64,000 nt of DNA. Source: Terribacillus saccharophilus (GTDB lineage: Bacteria > Bacillota > Bacilli > Bacillales > Amphibacillaceae). Position 1 is the stretch's first letter. Every line of letters begins with the position of its first letter. This document shows, one piece after another, positions 8,624-18,518 of this stretch. Made by a program: the position numbers and the translations under genes. The notes beneath the pieces are model-generated. The model searched no databases. It saw only the letters and a program-made list of their open reading frames with translations, and was not told the origin of the DNA. Location of the stretch: positions 310,001-374,000 of the forward strand of contig NZ_NPBJ01000003.1 of the NCBI RefSeq assembly GCF_002272075.1, in the 5' to 3' direction.

Positions 8624-10183
8624 GTGAATGAGGAACAGCGTAAATCCGTGAGTTTGATTGCTGCAGAACAGACGAGAGAAGTGGAGAAGCCGCTTCATGA
8701 GAAAACCACAGCTGATTTCGCAAAATATTTTCAGACGACGTACCAGCCGCCGAATTTGAAGCAGGCAAAGAAACGACGCAGGGAAGATGTTCAGTTCCAT
8801 TATGATTTCACGATTCCGCCAGAAATGCAGGAAGCCGGTCGCGGCAAGAAGTTCCTTATCCGTACATACGGCTGCCAAATGAATGAACATGATACAGAAG
8901 TGATGGCTGGATTGTTTATGGAGATGGGATATTCTCCGACAACAGAGACAAACGAGGCAGATGTAATTCTTCTCAATACTTGTGCCATTCGAGAAAATGC
9001 TGAGAATAAAGTTTTCGGAGAGATTGGCCATCTGAAACCATTGAAGCTGGAGAAGCCGGATTTAATTATCGGTGTATGTGGCTGCATGTCACAGGAAGAA
9101 GCAGTAGTAAACCGGATATTGAAGAAGCATCATCATATTGATTTGATTTTCGGGACACACAATATCCACCGACTTCCACAGCTCTTGAAAGAAGCGCAAT
9201 ACAGCAAGGAAATGGTTCTGGAGGTATGGTCCAAGGAAGGCGATGTCATAGAAAATCTTCCAAAAGCACGAAAAGGCAAGATAAAGGCATGGGTCAACAT
9301 CATGTATGGCTGTGATAAGTTCTGCACATATTGTATCGTCCCATACACGCGCGGTAAGGAACGGAGCCGGCGTCCGGAGGACATTATCCATGAAGTGCGT
9401 CAACTGGCGGCTCAAGGCTATCAGGAGATTACACTGCTTGGGCAAAATGTAAATGCATATGGTAAGGATTTGCTAGATCTTGATTTTAGCCTTGGGGACC
9501 TGATGAATGAAATCAGGAAGATAGCAATACCGCGTGTGCGTTTCACGACTTCCCATCCAAGGGACTTTGATGATAAACTAATAGAGGTACTTGCCCAAGG
9601 CGGAAATCTTCTCGATCATATACATTTGCCTGTACAATCAGGCAGCAGTGACATACTCAGGGTAATGGCTCGACGCTATACGAGGGAAGAATATCTGACT
9701 CTGGTAAAGAAAATCAGACGTTCTATACCAAATGTGACACTTACGACGGATATCATAGTCGGTTTTCCGAATGAGACCGAGGAACAGTTTCAGGAGACAT
9801 TAACGCTTGTAGAGGAAGTCGGGTTTGAGGCAGCATATACGTATATCTATTCTCCACGTGAAGGGACACCTGCAGCCAAATGGGAGGATAATGTCCCTAT
9901 GGAAGTGAAACGGGAGCGCCTGCAGCGTTTGAATAGAGTGGTAGATGAACATGCAGCAGCATCCATGCATGCTTATGAAGGCAAGATCGTGCATGTACTA
10001 GTCGAAGGGGAAAGCAAACGGAACCCCGACGTGCTGGCCGGTTATACCGAAAAGAACAAGCTAGTCAATTTCCGCGGACCAAAATCGGTGGTCGGCAAAA
10101 TTATCCCGGTTCGGATAAAACAAGCGAAAACATGGTCGCTTGATGGTGAATTAGCAGAAACAACAGCGGAGGTACACTTATAA
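8624..10183 (+). CDS. miaB: tRNA-2-methylthio-N6-dimethylallyladenosine synthase
   Basis: Radical-SAM methylthiotransferase that converts i6A37 to ms2i6A37 in tRNAs, acting after MiaA, which is encoded about 8 kb downstream. Visible parts: an N-terminal UPF0004 domain with the three auxiliary-cluster cysteines (YGCQMNE, NTCAIRE, CGCMSQ), the radical-[11 protein letters not shown] motif, and a C-terminal TRAM domain. I favour the GTG at 8624 (519 residues) because GGGGGAGAAGG sits 5 bases before it; an ATG at 8606 in the same frame overlaps that site. The stop overlaps the ricA start (TAATG). Confidence 0.95.
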   Translation: MNEEQRKSVSLIAAEQTREVEKPLHEKTTADFAKYFQTTYQPPNLKQAKKRRREDVQFHYDFTIPPEMQEAGRGKKFLIRTYGCQMNEHDTEVMAGLFMEMGYSPTTETNEADVILLNTCAIRENAENKVFGEIGHLKPLKLEKPDLIIGVCGCMSQEEAVVNRILKKHHHIDLIFGTHNIHRLPQLLKEAQYSKEMVLEVWSKEGDVIENLPKARKGKIKAWVNIMYGCDKFCTYCIVPYTRGKERSRRPEDIIHEVRQLAAQGYQEITLLGQNVNAYGKDLLDLDFSLGDLMNEIRKIAIPRVRFTTSHPRDFDDKLIEVLAQGGNLLDHIHLPVQSGSSDILRVMARRYTREEYLTLVKKIRRSIPNVTLTTDIIVGFPNETEEQFQETLTLVEEVGFEAAYTYIYSPREGTPAAKWEDNVPMEVKRERLQRLNRVVDEHAAASMHAYEGKIVHVLVEGESKRNPDVLAGYTEKNKLVNFRGPKSVVGKIIPVRIKQAKTWSLDGELAETTAEVHL

Positions 10184-10545
10184 TGAATAATTCCACCGAA
10201 GATATTCTCAAGCAAGCGGAAGCTTTGGCTGATGACATGAGCAATCTGGATGAGATCGAACATTTTCATCAGCTGGAAGCGAAGCTTAATGAGAACAAAA
10301 AGGTGCAAACATATATTAATCAAATTAAAATGAAGCAAAAGCAGGCTGTCAATTTGCAGGCTTATGGCAAACGCGAAGCTCAGCAGCAAATGGAAAAGGA
10401 AATCGATGAGCTGCAAGAAAAGATCGACAGCATCCCTGTGGTCCAGGAATTCAAAGAATCACAGGTTATCACGAACCATATTCTGCAGAGCATTTCCCAA
10501 AACATCCAGCAGACGGTTTTTCAGGATGAGGAAACGGACGAATAG
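10183..10545 (+). CDS. ricA: RicA (YmcA), RNA-processing complex subunit
   Basis: A 120-residue helical protein of the YlbF/YmcA family. In B. subtilis RicA, RicF (YlbF) and RicT (YaaT) form an Fe-S-containing complex that adjusts RNase Y specificity and promotes sporulation, competence and biofilm formation. The start codon overlaps the miaB stop by one base, so translation is coupled. A terminator follows. RNase Y itself is encoded about 3 kb upstream. Confidence 0.93.
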   Translation: MNNSTEDILKQAEALADDMSNLDEIEHFHQLEAKLNENKKVQTYINQIKMKQKQAVNLQAYGKREAQQQMEKEIDELQEKIDSIPVVQEFKESQVITNHILQSISQNIQQTVFQDEETDE

Positions 10546-10561
10546 GTCCGTTACTTTTTTT
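10533..10561 (+). terminator. miaB-ricA terminator
   Basis: A 7-bp stem AACGGAC/GTCCGTT overlaps the end of ricA and is followed by ACTTTTTTTG. Confidence 0.8.
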
Positions 10562-10731
10562 GTCATTATTCCTCTGAGGCACGCCAGTCGGCAAGTTTTC
10601 TATAACCTCTTCTTAGGCACATGCATAGAATGAAGGAGCGTCCAGTTGTGGTGAGGGAATGTATTTTTTCTGACACCATAGGTGAACACACCGCATAACA
10701 TGACTATGTAAAAAGAGGAGGTTTTTGCAAG

Positions 10732-11307
10732 ATGGGTTTTCTAGAGCAGAGTTACCGTGAGATCATCACGAAAGCGGTCATTGGCCGTGGACGTAAATTT
10801 AGCAAGAATATCGATCATATCCGTCCGGACCACAAACCATCCAGCATCCTTGGCTGCTGGATCATCAACCACCGCTATCACGCAAAAAAGAAAGGTGATA
10901 AAGGTGTAGAAGTAGTCGGTTCCTATGAAACCAACGTTTGGTATTCGTATAATGACAATACGAAAACGCACGTTGTTTCGGAGAAAGTAGAGTATAAGGA
11001 ACTAATCAAATTAAGCATCAAAGACGAGAACTGCCTTGATGACGAATTCGAGGTTTATGCGAAAGCAATCCAACAGCCTAACTGCCTGGAATGCAAGATC
11101 GTACAGCACGGACAGAAGATTTTCGTCGAAGTAGAGAAAGAATTCCTTGTTGAAGTTATCGGTGAAACGAAGCTTTGTGTGAAAGTAGATCCTGATGGCT
11201 GTGTAGTGGAAGAAATGGAAGAAGATTGGGATTATGAGCTTACTGAAGATGATTTTAAAGATGTAGATCCTGACTTTTTGGATAAAAAGGATGACCATGA
11301 AGACTGA
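10732..11307 (+). CDS. cotE: Outer spore coat morphogenetic protein CotE
   Basis: CotE surrounds the forespore and is needed for assembly of the outer coat. The 191-residue protein begins MGFLEQSYREIITKAVIGRG, as in relatives, and has the acidic C-terminal tail (EEDWDYELTEDDF) typical of the family. AAGAGGAGG lies upstream of the ATG. The 170-base intergenic region in front should carry mother-cell sigma promoters, but I could not pick a convincing SigE or SigK pair by eye. It has its own terminator, separating it from mutS. Confidence 0.95.
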   Translation: MGFLEQSYREIITKAVIGRGRKFSKNIDHIRPDHKPSSILGCWIINHRYHAKKKGDKGVEVVGSYETNVWYSYNDNTKTHVVSEKVEYKELIKLSIKDENCLDDEFEVYAKAIQQPNCLECKIVQHGQKIFVEVEKEFLVEVIGETKLCVKVDPDGCVVEEMEEDWDYELTEDDFKDVDPDFLDKKDDHED

Positions 11308-11332
11308 ACGAGAGCTGATGCTCTCGTTTTTT
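11307..11332 (+). terminator. cotE terminator
   Basis: A 9-bp perfect stem (AACGAGAGC/GCTCTCGTT) is followed by TTTTTG and overlaps the last base of the stop codon. Confidence 0.85.
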
Positions 11333-11420
11333 GTATTATTCAGAATGACACTGCAGAAGAAACATAGAAAATACCTGTGTTATAATAGGGCTAATTGCAA
11401 TGAAACAGGGGAGTAGGAAA

Positions 11421-14015
11421 ATGGAAGGTTACACACCGATGATGCAGCAATATTTAAGAATTAAAGCCGACTATAAGGATGCATTCCTTTTCTTCCGGCT
11501 TGGGGATTTCTATGAGATGTTCTTTGATGATGCCCTGAAAGCGACGAAGGAATTGGAAATCACTTTAACAAGCAAGAATGCGGGTGTTGAGGAGAAAGTG
11601 CCAATGTGCGGTGTTCCGTATCATTCGGCTGATAATTATATAAGAACACTAGTTTCGCGCGGCTACAAGGTAGCTATCTGTGAACAAGTAGAGGATCCGA
11701 AGACAGCCAAAGGGGTTGTAAAACGGGAAGTAGTCCAGCTAATCACACCGGGGACCGTCATGGAAAACGGTATGCTGGATGAAAAGGAGAATAATTACCT
11801 GGCAGCTGTACATGAAAACAATGATCGTACATACAGTCTTGTTTATCATGACCTTTCAACGGGTGAAAATCGAGCTGCATTACTTGAAGGTGGATTTGAT
11901 AGTCTTTTAAGCGAGCTATACAACCAGCCAGTGCGGGAAATCGTCATTAGTGAAGAGCTGGATCAGCAGTTGCAAGAAGCTTTACAGATTCGCCTTGGTG
12001 TCACATTATCATACCAAAATAGCAGCAGTACGAGCGCGTCACTGGAAAAACTTACTGGTGATGTGACAGATCCAAGATTGCTAGATTGCTTCAGCATGCT
12101 GTTAAACTATGTAGAAAGAACTCAAAAGCGAGGTTTGGATCATTTAAAGCCGCTTCAAGTGATGGAGCTTAAACATTTCATGACGCTGGATATGTATTCA
12201 AAGCGCAATTTAGAGCTGACAGAGACGATTCTGAAGAAAGGCAAGCATGGGAGCCTTCTATGGGTGCTTGATGACACAGTAACGGCAATGGGAGCGCGGA
12301 TGCTGAAGAAATGGCTGGAACGTCCGCTTCTTCAAAAAGAAGCGATCACAATGCGCCAGGATTTAGTCCAAGCTTTTCTTGATCACTTCTTCGAACGTGA
12401 TACAATCCGACAGCATTTACAATCTGTTTATGATATAGAACGTCTTTCCGGAAGGGTCGCCTTTGGAAATGTCAATGCCAGGGATCTTCTGCAGCTGAAA
12501 CGGACACTTGAGAAACTGCCTGAATTGAAGCAGGTCTTGTCAGGCTTTGAGGAAGAAGAAGTACAGCGGATGGGCAGAGAGCTTAATCCACTGCCAGAAC
12601 TTAGCGAATATCTCGAGAAAAGTCTGCATGAAGATGCGCCGATTGGTGTCCGTGACGGTGGCATCTTGAAGGACGGTTTCCATGAACAGCTTGATACGTA
12701 TCGAGATGCTTCAAGAAACGGAAAACAGTGGATCGCGGCTCTGGAACAGCGGGAGCGCGAGGAGACTGGTATCAAATCGCTTAAAGTCGGCTTTAATAAA
12801 GTGTTCGGGTACTATATCGAGGTGACACGGGCGAATCTTCAGCTGCTGCCTGAAGGGAAATACGAGCGCAAACAAACGCTCAGCAATGCAGAGCGTTTTA
12901 TCACACCAGAATTGAAGGAAAAAGAAGCACTTATTTTGGAAGCGCAGGAAAAAAGCGTAGAACTTGAATATAACTTGTTCATGGAAATTCGGGATCATGT
13001 CAAAACGTACATCCCCGCTCTTCAGTTGCTTGCAGACCAAATCAGCCAACTGGATGTGCTGCAAAGCTTTGCGGAAGTGAGTGAAAAGCAGCGGTATGCT
13101 CGTCCAACATTCAATATAGATAGGTCTGTTGCAATTACAGAAGGACGACATCCTGTCATAGAAAAAGTGATGAAAACAGGGCAGTTTGTACCAAATGATG
13201 TGAATATGGGCAATGATGCTGATATCTTGCTGATTACCGGTCCGAATATGAGCGGTAAAAGTACGTATATGCGCCAAGTGGCTTTGACAAGCATCATGGC
13301 GCAAATAGGATGTTTCGTTCCGTGTGAAGCTGCTGATTTGCCATTGTTTGATCAAATTTTCACCCGTATCGGTGCAGCGGACGATCTTGTTTCCGGCCAG
13401 AGTACCTTTATGGTTGAAATGCTGGAGTCGAGACATGCATTGGAGCATGCCACTGACAGAAGTCTTATCCTGCTGGATGAGATCGGCAGAGGAACTAGCA
13501 CATACGATGGAATGGCACTGGCACAAGCCATCATTGAATATGTTCATAACAATATCCATGCGAAGACTTTATTCTCTACCCATTATCATGAGCTTACTAG
13601 TCTTGACGAGAACCTGGACAAACTCCGGAATATCCACGTCCGAGCAGAAGAACATGATGGCAATGTGGTCTTCCTTCACCAAATCCGTGAAGGAGCGGCA
13701 GATGAAAGCTACGGCATTCATGTGGCAAAATTGGCTAAGTTGCCAGAGAGTCTTATTCAGCGTGCTTCTCATATTCTCCACGAGCTGGAGGGGCAGGGAG
13801 AAAAGCCATCTGTATCCAAACCGGCAATGCAAGTGGAGGATGACATTCAGCTATCGTTCTTCACAGAGCCTGAACCGGAAAAGAAAAAAACGAAGCAAGA
13901 CAATAAGGCCGATAAAGTGATAGCGGAGCTTGCATCAATTAATTTGATGGAGCAAACACCGCTTGAAGCAATGAATCTATTATATAAATTGCAGCAAATG
14001 GCAACGAAAAAGTAA
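11421..14015 (+). CDS. mutS: DNA mismatch repair protein MutS
   Basis: Recognises mismatches and recruits MutL. The 864-residue protein has the mismatch-binding Phe-x-Glu motif (RLGDFYEMF, near residue 33), the lever and clamp domains, and an ABC-type ATPase with Walker A GPNMSGKST near residue 605 and LLDEIGRGTSTYDG. The C-terminal linker contains QLSFF, resembling the beta-clamp-binding motif seen in B. subtilis MutS. The ATG at 11421 follows GGGGAGTAGG and gives the usual MEGYTPM start; an in-frame ATG at 11400 is upstream of that site. mutL follows after 12 bases. Confidence 0.96.
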   Translation: MEGYTPMMQQYLRIKADYKDAFLFFRLGDFYEMFFDDALKATKELEITLTSKNAGVEEKVPMCGVPYHSADNYIRTLVSRGYKVAICEQVEDPKTAKGVVKREVVQLITPGTVMENGMLDEKENNYLAAVHENNDRTYSLVYHDLSTGENRAALLEGGFDSLLSELYNQPVREIVISEELDQQLQEALQIRLGVTLSYQNSSSTSASLEKLTGDVTDPRLLDCFSMLLNYVERTQKRGLDHLKPLQVMELKHFMTLDMYSKRNLELTETILKKGKHGSLLWVLDDTVTAMGARMLKKWLERPLLQKEAITMRQDLVQAFLDHFFERDTIRQHLQSVYDIERLSGRVAFGNVNARDLLQLKRTLEKLPELKQVLSGFEEEEVQRMGRELNPLPELSEYLEKSLHEDAPIGVRDGGILKDGFHEQLDTYRDASRNGKQWIAALEQREREETGIKSLKVGFNKVFGYYIEVTRANLQLLPEGKYERKQTLSNAERFITPELKEKEALILEAQEKSVELEYNLFMEIRDHVKTYIPALQLLADQISQLDVLQSFAEVSEKQRYARPTFNIDRSVAITEGRHPVIEKVMKTGQFVPNDVNMGNDADILLITGPNMSGKSTYMRQVALTSIMAQIGCFVPCEAADLPLFDQIFTRIGAADDLVSGQSTFMVEMLESRHALEHATDRSLILLDEIGRGTSTYDGMALAQAIIEYVHNNIHAKTLFSTHYHELTSLDENLDKLRNIHVRAEEHDGNVVFLHQIREGAADESYGIHVAKLAKLPESLIQRASHILHELEGQGEKPSVSKPAMQVEDDIQLSFFTEPEPEKKKTKQDNKADKVIAELASINLMEQTPLEAMNLLYKLQQMATKK

Positions 14016-14027
14016 GGAGGTTCCCAT

Positions 14028-15860
14028 ATGGCGATTCAATTGATGCCGGATGATTTAGCGAATAAGATTGCAGCAGGTGAAGTGGTCGAGCGACCGGCCT
14101 CGGTCGTCAAGGAACTGGTTGAAAACAGTATTGATGCCGGAAGTACGGTCATTAAGGTGGCGGTACAGGAAGCGGGGCTGACCGAAATCAAAATTGTCGA
14201 CAATGGTGATGGTATGGAGTCGGATGATGTGGAGCGGGCATTTTTCCGCCACGCTACAAGCAAGATCCGTAATGAGCATGATTTGTTTCATGTCCGCACA
14301 CTTGGGTTTAGAGGGGAAGCATTAGCCAGTATTGCAGCGGTAAGCCAGCTGGAAATCAAGACGAGCACAGGTGAGAATGCTGGTGTGAAGCTTGTGATGG
14401 CAGGCGGTTCAATCAAAGAAAGAGGCAAATGCGATGCTCGTAAAGGAACCGAGATGACGGTACGGCATTTGTTCTTTAATACGCCGGCTCGGCTGAAGTA
14501 TATGAAAACAATTCATACCGAGCTTGGCCACGTATCAGAAGTGATTAACCGGCTTTCACTTGCTCACCCGGAAATACGTTTTGAACTGACTCATAATGAC
14601 AAACCGATGTTCCAGTCATCTGGCCGAGGAGATATGCTTCAGATTGCTGCTCAGATTTACGGTAACTCGGTGGCAAAGAAAATGGTCAAAGCATCACATG
14701 AAACATTGGATTACAAGCTGGAAGTATTTGCGGCCAAACCAGAAATAAATCGTGCGTCCCGTCAGTATGTATCGTTTATCGTCAATGGCAGATACATTCG
14801 AAATCCTGTCTTGGCGAAAGCAGTCATGCAGGCGTACCATACACTCCTGCCTATTGGCAGATTTCCGCTCGCCGTCATAACTATCGAGATGGATCCAGTC
14901 TTAGTGGACGTCAATGTGCATCCAGCTAAGCTGGAAGTTCGTTTCAGCAAAGAAAAGGAATTATTTGATGCTGTAGAGCAGCTTGTCTCAAAAGCACTTC
15001 GCCAGCAGCGGCTCATTCCAGAAGCTGTCGCACCTAAACAGAAGAAGATACAAGAAAAAAGTGAACAGCAAAGCTTCTCTTTCTTTGAAAGTAAACCAGC
15101 TAAGGAGCCGGAAGTACAACAGGAGCAATGGTTCTTTGACAAGGTGAAAGAAACCGCTCCTCCTATCATTGAGGAGAAGCAACCGGATACGGAACCTGAG
15201 ATAATCAATGATTCATCTTTTGAAATAGTCCAAGAGCCTGAGTATGTATCAACCGAGAAAGAAAACGAGCCGGAGTATGCGGTACCGGCGATGTATCCGA
15301 TCGGTCAGCATCATGGCACTTATATTCTTGCTGAAAATGAAGAAGGTCTTTTTCTCATCGATCAGCATGCTGCTCAGGAACGGATTAAATATGAGTATTA
15401 CCGAGAAAAAATCGGAGAAGTGGAAAAGGAGCTGCAAGAGCTGCTCATTCCGCTTACGTTTGATTTCACTCAACAAGAATCACTGATTGTCGAACAACAT
15501 AAGACTGAGCTAGAGGCGGTCGGATTGTTTTTCGAATCATTTGGCGGTCATACGTATATTGTACGTTCCCATCCGCAATGGTTCCCCAAAGGCTTTGAAG
15601 AGGAGATCATACGGGAAATCGTCGAACAAGTGATGCAGGAAAGTAAAGTGGACATTCGAAAATTACGGGAAGAAGCAGCTATCATGATGTCCTGCAAGAG
15701 ATCTATAAAAGCGAACCATCATCTAAATTATGACGATATGTTTCATCTATTGGAAGAGCTCCGCACATCACAAGATCCGTTCACTTGTCCGCATGGGCGG
15801 CCGATTATTATCCGTTTTACTTCCTATGAATTGGAGAAGCTCTTCAAACGAGTACAATAG
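14028..15860 (+). CDS. mutL: DNA mismatch repair endonuclease MutL
   Basis: A 610-residue MutL of the nicking type. The N-terminal GHKL ATPase shows NSIDAG, DNGDGM and GFRGEAL. The variable linker is rich in Glu, Gln and Pro. The C-terminal domain has the metal-binding motif [12 protein letters not shown] near residue 445, plus SCKRSIKAN and CPHGRP, which are the endonuclease hallmarks absent from E. coli MutL. The ATG follows GGAGG in the 12-base gap after mutS, so both are co-transcribed. Confidence 0.96.
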   Translation: MAIQLMPDDLANKIAAGEVVERPASVVKELVENSIDAGSTVIKVAVQEAGLTEIKIVDNGDGMESDDVERAFFRHATSKIRNEHDLFHVRTLGFRGEALASIAAVSQLEIKTSTGENAGVKLVMAGGSIKERGKCDARKGTEMTVRHLFFNTPARLKYMKTIHTELGHVSEVINRLSLAHPEIRFELTHNDKPMFQSSGRGDMLQIAAQIYGNSVAKKMVKASHETLDYKLEVFAAKPEINRASRQYVSFIVNGRYIRNPVLAKAVMQAYHTLLPIGRFPLAVITIEMDPVLVDVNVHPAKLEVRFSKEKELFDAVEQLVSKALRQQRLIPEAVAPKQKKIQEKSEQQSFSFFESKPAKEPEVQQEQWFFDKVKETAPPIIEEKQPDTEPEIINDSSFEIVQEPEYVSTEKENEPEYAVPAMYPIGQHHGTYILAENEEGLFLIDQHAAQERIKYEYYREKIGEVEKELQELLIPLTFDFTQQESLIVEQHKTELEAVGLFFESFGGHTYIVRSHPQWFPKGFEEEIIREIVEQVMQESKVDIRKLREEAAIMMSCKRSIKANHHLNYDDMFHLLEELRTSQDPFTCPHGRPIIIRFTSYELEKLFKRVQ

Positions 15861-15885
15861 GCGCAGGCAACTGCGCCTTTTTTGC
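15860..15885 (+). terminator. mutSL terminator
   Basis: A 7-bp GC stem (GGCGCAG/CTGCGCC) with a GCAA loop followed by TTTTTTGC at the end of mutL. Confidence 0.88.
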
Positions 15886-15970
15886 TTGTCTAGGTGTTCA
15901 CCGCTTCGACTGGAAAGTGTCTCGATTATACTATCCTGTAACCCGAAAAATGACAGGGAGGAGTATATGT

Positions 15971-16594
15971 ATGGCATTATTCATCAAACCAACTACAGGC
16001 AGACTGACAAATGGTTTCCTAGGTGCGAGATCGAGTCATAATGGTGTCGACTGGGCTCAATCTGGTACAGTTCGTATTGTCGCAGCAGCGGCAGGATCTG
16101 TCAGCAGGTCTTATGTATCTACATCTTATGGTGAAGTTGTCTTTATTGTGCATCAGCTAAATGGTCAGACATATGAAACAGTTTATGCTCACATGCGGTC
16201 CGGATCCAGGCAAGTTCGTGTAGGTGATACTGTCAGACAAGGGCAATTCATTGGCTATATGGGCAGCACAGGTGATTCCACTGGTCAGCATCTGCATTTT
16301 GAATTGCATCGAGGCAGATGGAATGCAGAAAAATCAAATGCGGTCAACCCGCTCAATTATATCGGAACAACAGCTAACAATGCGCAGCAGACTACTAGTG
16401 TCCGATACCCAGGCAGCTATATCCGGACGGGATCCCGTGGAGAAAATGTCCGACGTATCCAACGCACGCTAGGTGTAACGGCAGATGGGATATTCGGACC
16501 GAATACAAGGCAGGCGGTCATCAATTTCCAGCGTAACAATGGACTTGGTGTGGATGGAATTGTCGGGCCGGAAACGTGGAATAGACTGTTCTGA
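15971..16594 (+). CDS. M23 metallopeptidase with peptidoglycan-binding domain, lysin-like
   Basis: A 207-residue protein. Residues about 10-130 are an M23 (LytM/lysostaphin) endopeptidase with zinc ligands H23 and D27 (SHNGVDWA) and the H107-x-H109 motif (QHLHFELH); H74 is in YAHMR. Residues 150-207 are a PG_binding_1 repeat (GENVRRIQRTLGV, DGIFGPNTRQAV). There is no signal peptide or membrane helix, so the build is that of a phage endolysin or a protein released by lysis or deposited in the spore. GGGAGGAG precedes the ATG. The next gene, a Dps-like protein, starts 36 bases later. This pair is not at this site in B. subtilis. A longer in-frame reading from 15917 has no ribosome site. Confidence 0.85.
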   Translation: MALFIKPTTGRLTNGFLGARSSHNGVDWAQSGTVRIVAAAAGSVSRSYVSTSYGEVVFIVHQLNGQTYETVYAHMRSGSRQVRVGDTVRQGQFIGYMGSTGDSTGQHLHFELHRGRWNAEKSNAVNPLNYIGTTANNAQQTTSVRYPGSYIRTGSRGENVRRIQRTLGVTADGIFGPNTRQAVINFQRNNGLGVDGIVGPETWNRLF

Positions 16595-16630
16595 TTTTGG
16601 GCATGCTGACAGCCAGAGGAGGCGTTAGCT

Positions 16631-17086
16631 ATGCAAAATCAACATCTCATAGACTTTCTTAACCAGCAGATAGCAAATATAAGTGTATTACACGTGAAAC
16701 TGCAGCGTTACCATTGGTATGCGAAAGGTCCATACGGCTATGTAATTGAGCAATATACCGAGGATTTACACGAACAGCTGGATGATATAAAGAAATGCTT
16801 AGGTAAACGAGTGCTTTCCATCGGCGGCAGACCAATTGCGGTTATGAGCAAATTCCTGCAGGAAGCCACTATAAAGGAAGCCCAGGCCGATGATGAAGAT
16901 TATGAGGTAGTCAAGACAATGCGTCATGATTACAGTCAGCTTGCACAAGAGATCAAAATTACCGGAATACCACTTGCGAAAAGGCAGGAAGATGATGCGA
17001 CCGCTGGATTGCTTGTTGATATACTTGGCAGGCTGGAATACGAGGCGATCCGCTTGTCGAAATATCTAATTGATGCCGATCGATAA
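16631..17086 (+). CDS. Dps/ferritin-like protein with altered ferroxidase residues
   Basis: A 151-residue four-helix protein. The segment LHVKLQRYHWYAKGP followed by an ILSIGG-type motif (VLSIGGRP) places it in the Dps family. By alignment of the HW motif to MrgA, the ferroxidase ligands that should be H, H, D/E, D and E read H28, E40, E44, K55 and K59. Three of the five differ, two of them to lysine, so iron oxidation is doubtful. A structural or DNA-binding role is possible. It follows the M23 gene closely (36 bases, with AGGAGG) and ends at a terminator before miaA. Confidence 0.75.
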   Translation: MQNQHLIDFLNQQIANISVLHVKLQRYHWYAKGPYGYVIEQYTEDLHEQLDDIKKCLGKRVLSIGGRPIAVMSKFLQEATIKEAQADDEDYEVVKTMRHDYSQLAQEIKITGIPLAKRQEDDATAGLLVDILGRLEYEAIRLSKYLIDADR

Positions 17087-17113
17087 GCTGTGCGTAGCCC
17101 GCACGGCTTTTCG
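17085..17113 (+). terminator. Terminator after the Dps-like gene
   Basis: A 10-bp stem with one wobble pair (AAGCTGTGCG/CGCACGGCTT), loop TAGCC, then TTTTCG. Confidence 0.75.
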
Positions 17114-17171
17114 TTTATCTTTCTTTGCAGTGTTATGCTAAACTAATGACATGTTAAAGAAGGAGAATGAC

Positions 17172-18101
17172 ATGGACAAGCAGAAAGTAATCGTCATTGT
17201 CGGACCTACAGGTGTCGGCAAGACACAGCTGAGTATCGAGATCGCCAAGAGATATGGTGGAGAAGTGATCAGCGGAGATTCCATGCAGATTTACAGAAGC
17301 ATGGATATTGGAACCGCAAAAGTAACTAAAGAAGAACAGCAAGGAATTCCGCACCATTTGATTGATATTCGTGATCCGGATGAAAATTATTCAGCTGCTG
17401 ATTTTCAAGTCGATGTAGAGGCTTGTGTTCAAGATATTGCAAGCCGAGGAAAACTGCCTATTATTGCAGGCGGGACCGGCTTATACATACAGGCAGCTCT
17501 TTATGCTTATGATTTTTCAGAAGCGAAACGAGACGACAGCTATCAGCGGAAGCTGGAGCAGGAGGCCCAAACCCATGGCCCAGTGCATTTGCACAAACAG
17601 CTGCAGGCAGTGGATCCAGTACAAGCAGAGCGCATCCATCCTAATAATGTCCGTCGCGTCATCCGGGCGTTGGAAATATTCCATCGTACTGGGAAAAGAA
17701 TGAGTGATCACGAAGAAACAGAGCCAGATGCTCGTTATGACACAACGATGATAGGGTTAGATATGGACCGGGATCTTCTTTATGAGCAGATAAATCTGCG
17801 GGTTGATAAAATGCTTGCAGAAGGCTTGCTGGAAGAAGTCAAGCGTCTGGTAGAAAGTGGGGTTCAAGATACCCAATCTATGCGAGCAATCGGCTATAAG
17901 GAGTTTATCCCTTATCTGGAAGGGAAAATGGACTGGGAAGATACGGTTGACCAGTTGAAGCAGAACAGCAGGCGATATGCCAAACGGCAATATACCTGGT
18001 TCCGCAATAAGATGCATGTGGACTGGTATGCAATCACTCCTGCGACAAAAAATGAAAAATTTAGAATTATTTTAGAAGAACTTGCAGGAAAGCTGGAATA
18101 A
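17172..18101 (+). CDS. miaA: tRNA dimethylallyltransferase
   Basis: Adds the dimethylallyl group to A37 of tRNAs reading UNN codons; MiaB then thiomethylates it. The 309-residue protein has the P-loop GPTGVGKT at the N-terminus, the SGDSMQIY motif with the catalytic Asp, and AGGTGLY. The ATG at 17172 follows AAGGAG by 7 bases; an in-frame ATG at 17151 would include that site. hfq follows after 41 bases, the usual miaA-hfq linkage. Confidence 0.96.
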   Translation: MDKQKVIVIVGPTGVGKTQLSIEIAKRYGGEVISGDSMQIYRSMDIGTAKVTKEEQQGIPHHLIDIRDPDENYSAADFQVDVEACVQDIASRGKLPIIAGGTGLYIQAALYAYDFSEAKRDDSYQRKLEQEAQTHGPVHLHKQLQAVDPVQAERIHPNNVRRVIRALEIFHRTGKRMSDHEETEPDARYDTTMIGLDMDRDLLYEQINLRVDKMLAEGLLEEVKRLVESGVQDTQSMRAIGYKEFIPYLEGKMDWEDTVDQLKQNSRRYAKRQYTWFRNKMHVDWYAITPATKNEKFRIILEELAGKLE

Positions 18102-18142
18102 AGGTAGAAATAGGAACCGTATAGAAATTAGGAGGGGAATAG

Positions 18143-18376
18143 ATGTCTCAATCTGTTAATATTCAAGATCAATATCTGAATCAGCTACGCAAAGAACGTA
18201 TGCAAGTCACAGTCTTCCTGACGAATGGCTTCCAAATCCGTGGAACGGTGAAGGCTTTTGACAATTTCACTGTATTGTTCGAAACGGAAGGTAGACAGCA
18301 ATTAATCTTCAAACATGCGATTTCCACATTCTCCCCAGTGAAGAATGTATCGCTGGATTATAAAGAACAGAGTTAA
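18143..18376 (+). CDS. hfq: RNA chaperone Hfq
   Basis: A 77-residue Sm-like protein that forms hexameric rings and binds A-rich and U-rich RNA. The Sm1 region ([23 protein letters not shown]) and the Sm2 IFKHAIST motif are intact; the His is the proximal-face residue. AGGAGGGG precedes the ATG. It lies directly after miaA and has its own terminator. Confidence 0.97.
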   Translation: MSQSVNIQDQYLNQLRKERMQVTVFLTNGFQIRGTVKAFDNFTVLFETEGRQQLIFKHAISTFSPVKNVSLDYKEQS

Positions 18377-18383
18377 ATCGGAG

Positions 18384-18412
18384 CGAGCGCCATATGGCGC
18401 TCGTTTTGTTTT
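18384..18412 (+). terminator. hfq terminator
   Basis: An 8-bp perfect stem (CGAGCGCC/GGCGCTCG) with loop ATAT then TTTTGTTTTG. Confidence 0.85.
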
Positions 18413-18518
18413 GTGGTTGTAAAGCGCGTGGTTGCTGAATAAAGTAGAAAAAGACCATTGGGCATTTGTCACGGCCTACCCGTCTTGAGCGTAGACTACA
18501 GCAGTGAGGGGTGATCAT

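Noticed and set aside
12711..13559. 282-codon frame on the minus strand
   Set aside because: Antisense to the MutS ATPase region with no start signal or known domain.
13324..13920. 198-codon plus-strand frame inside mutS
   Set aside because: Alternative frame within a fully intact mutS; composition is unlike a real protein.
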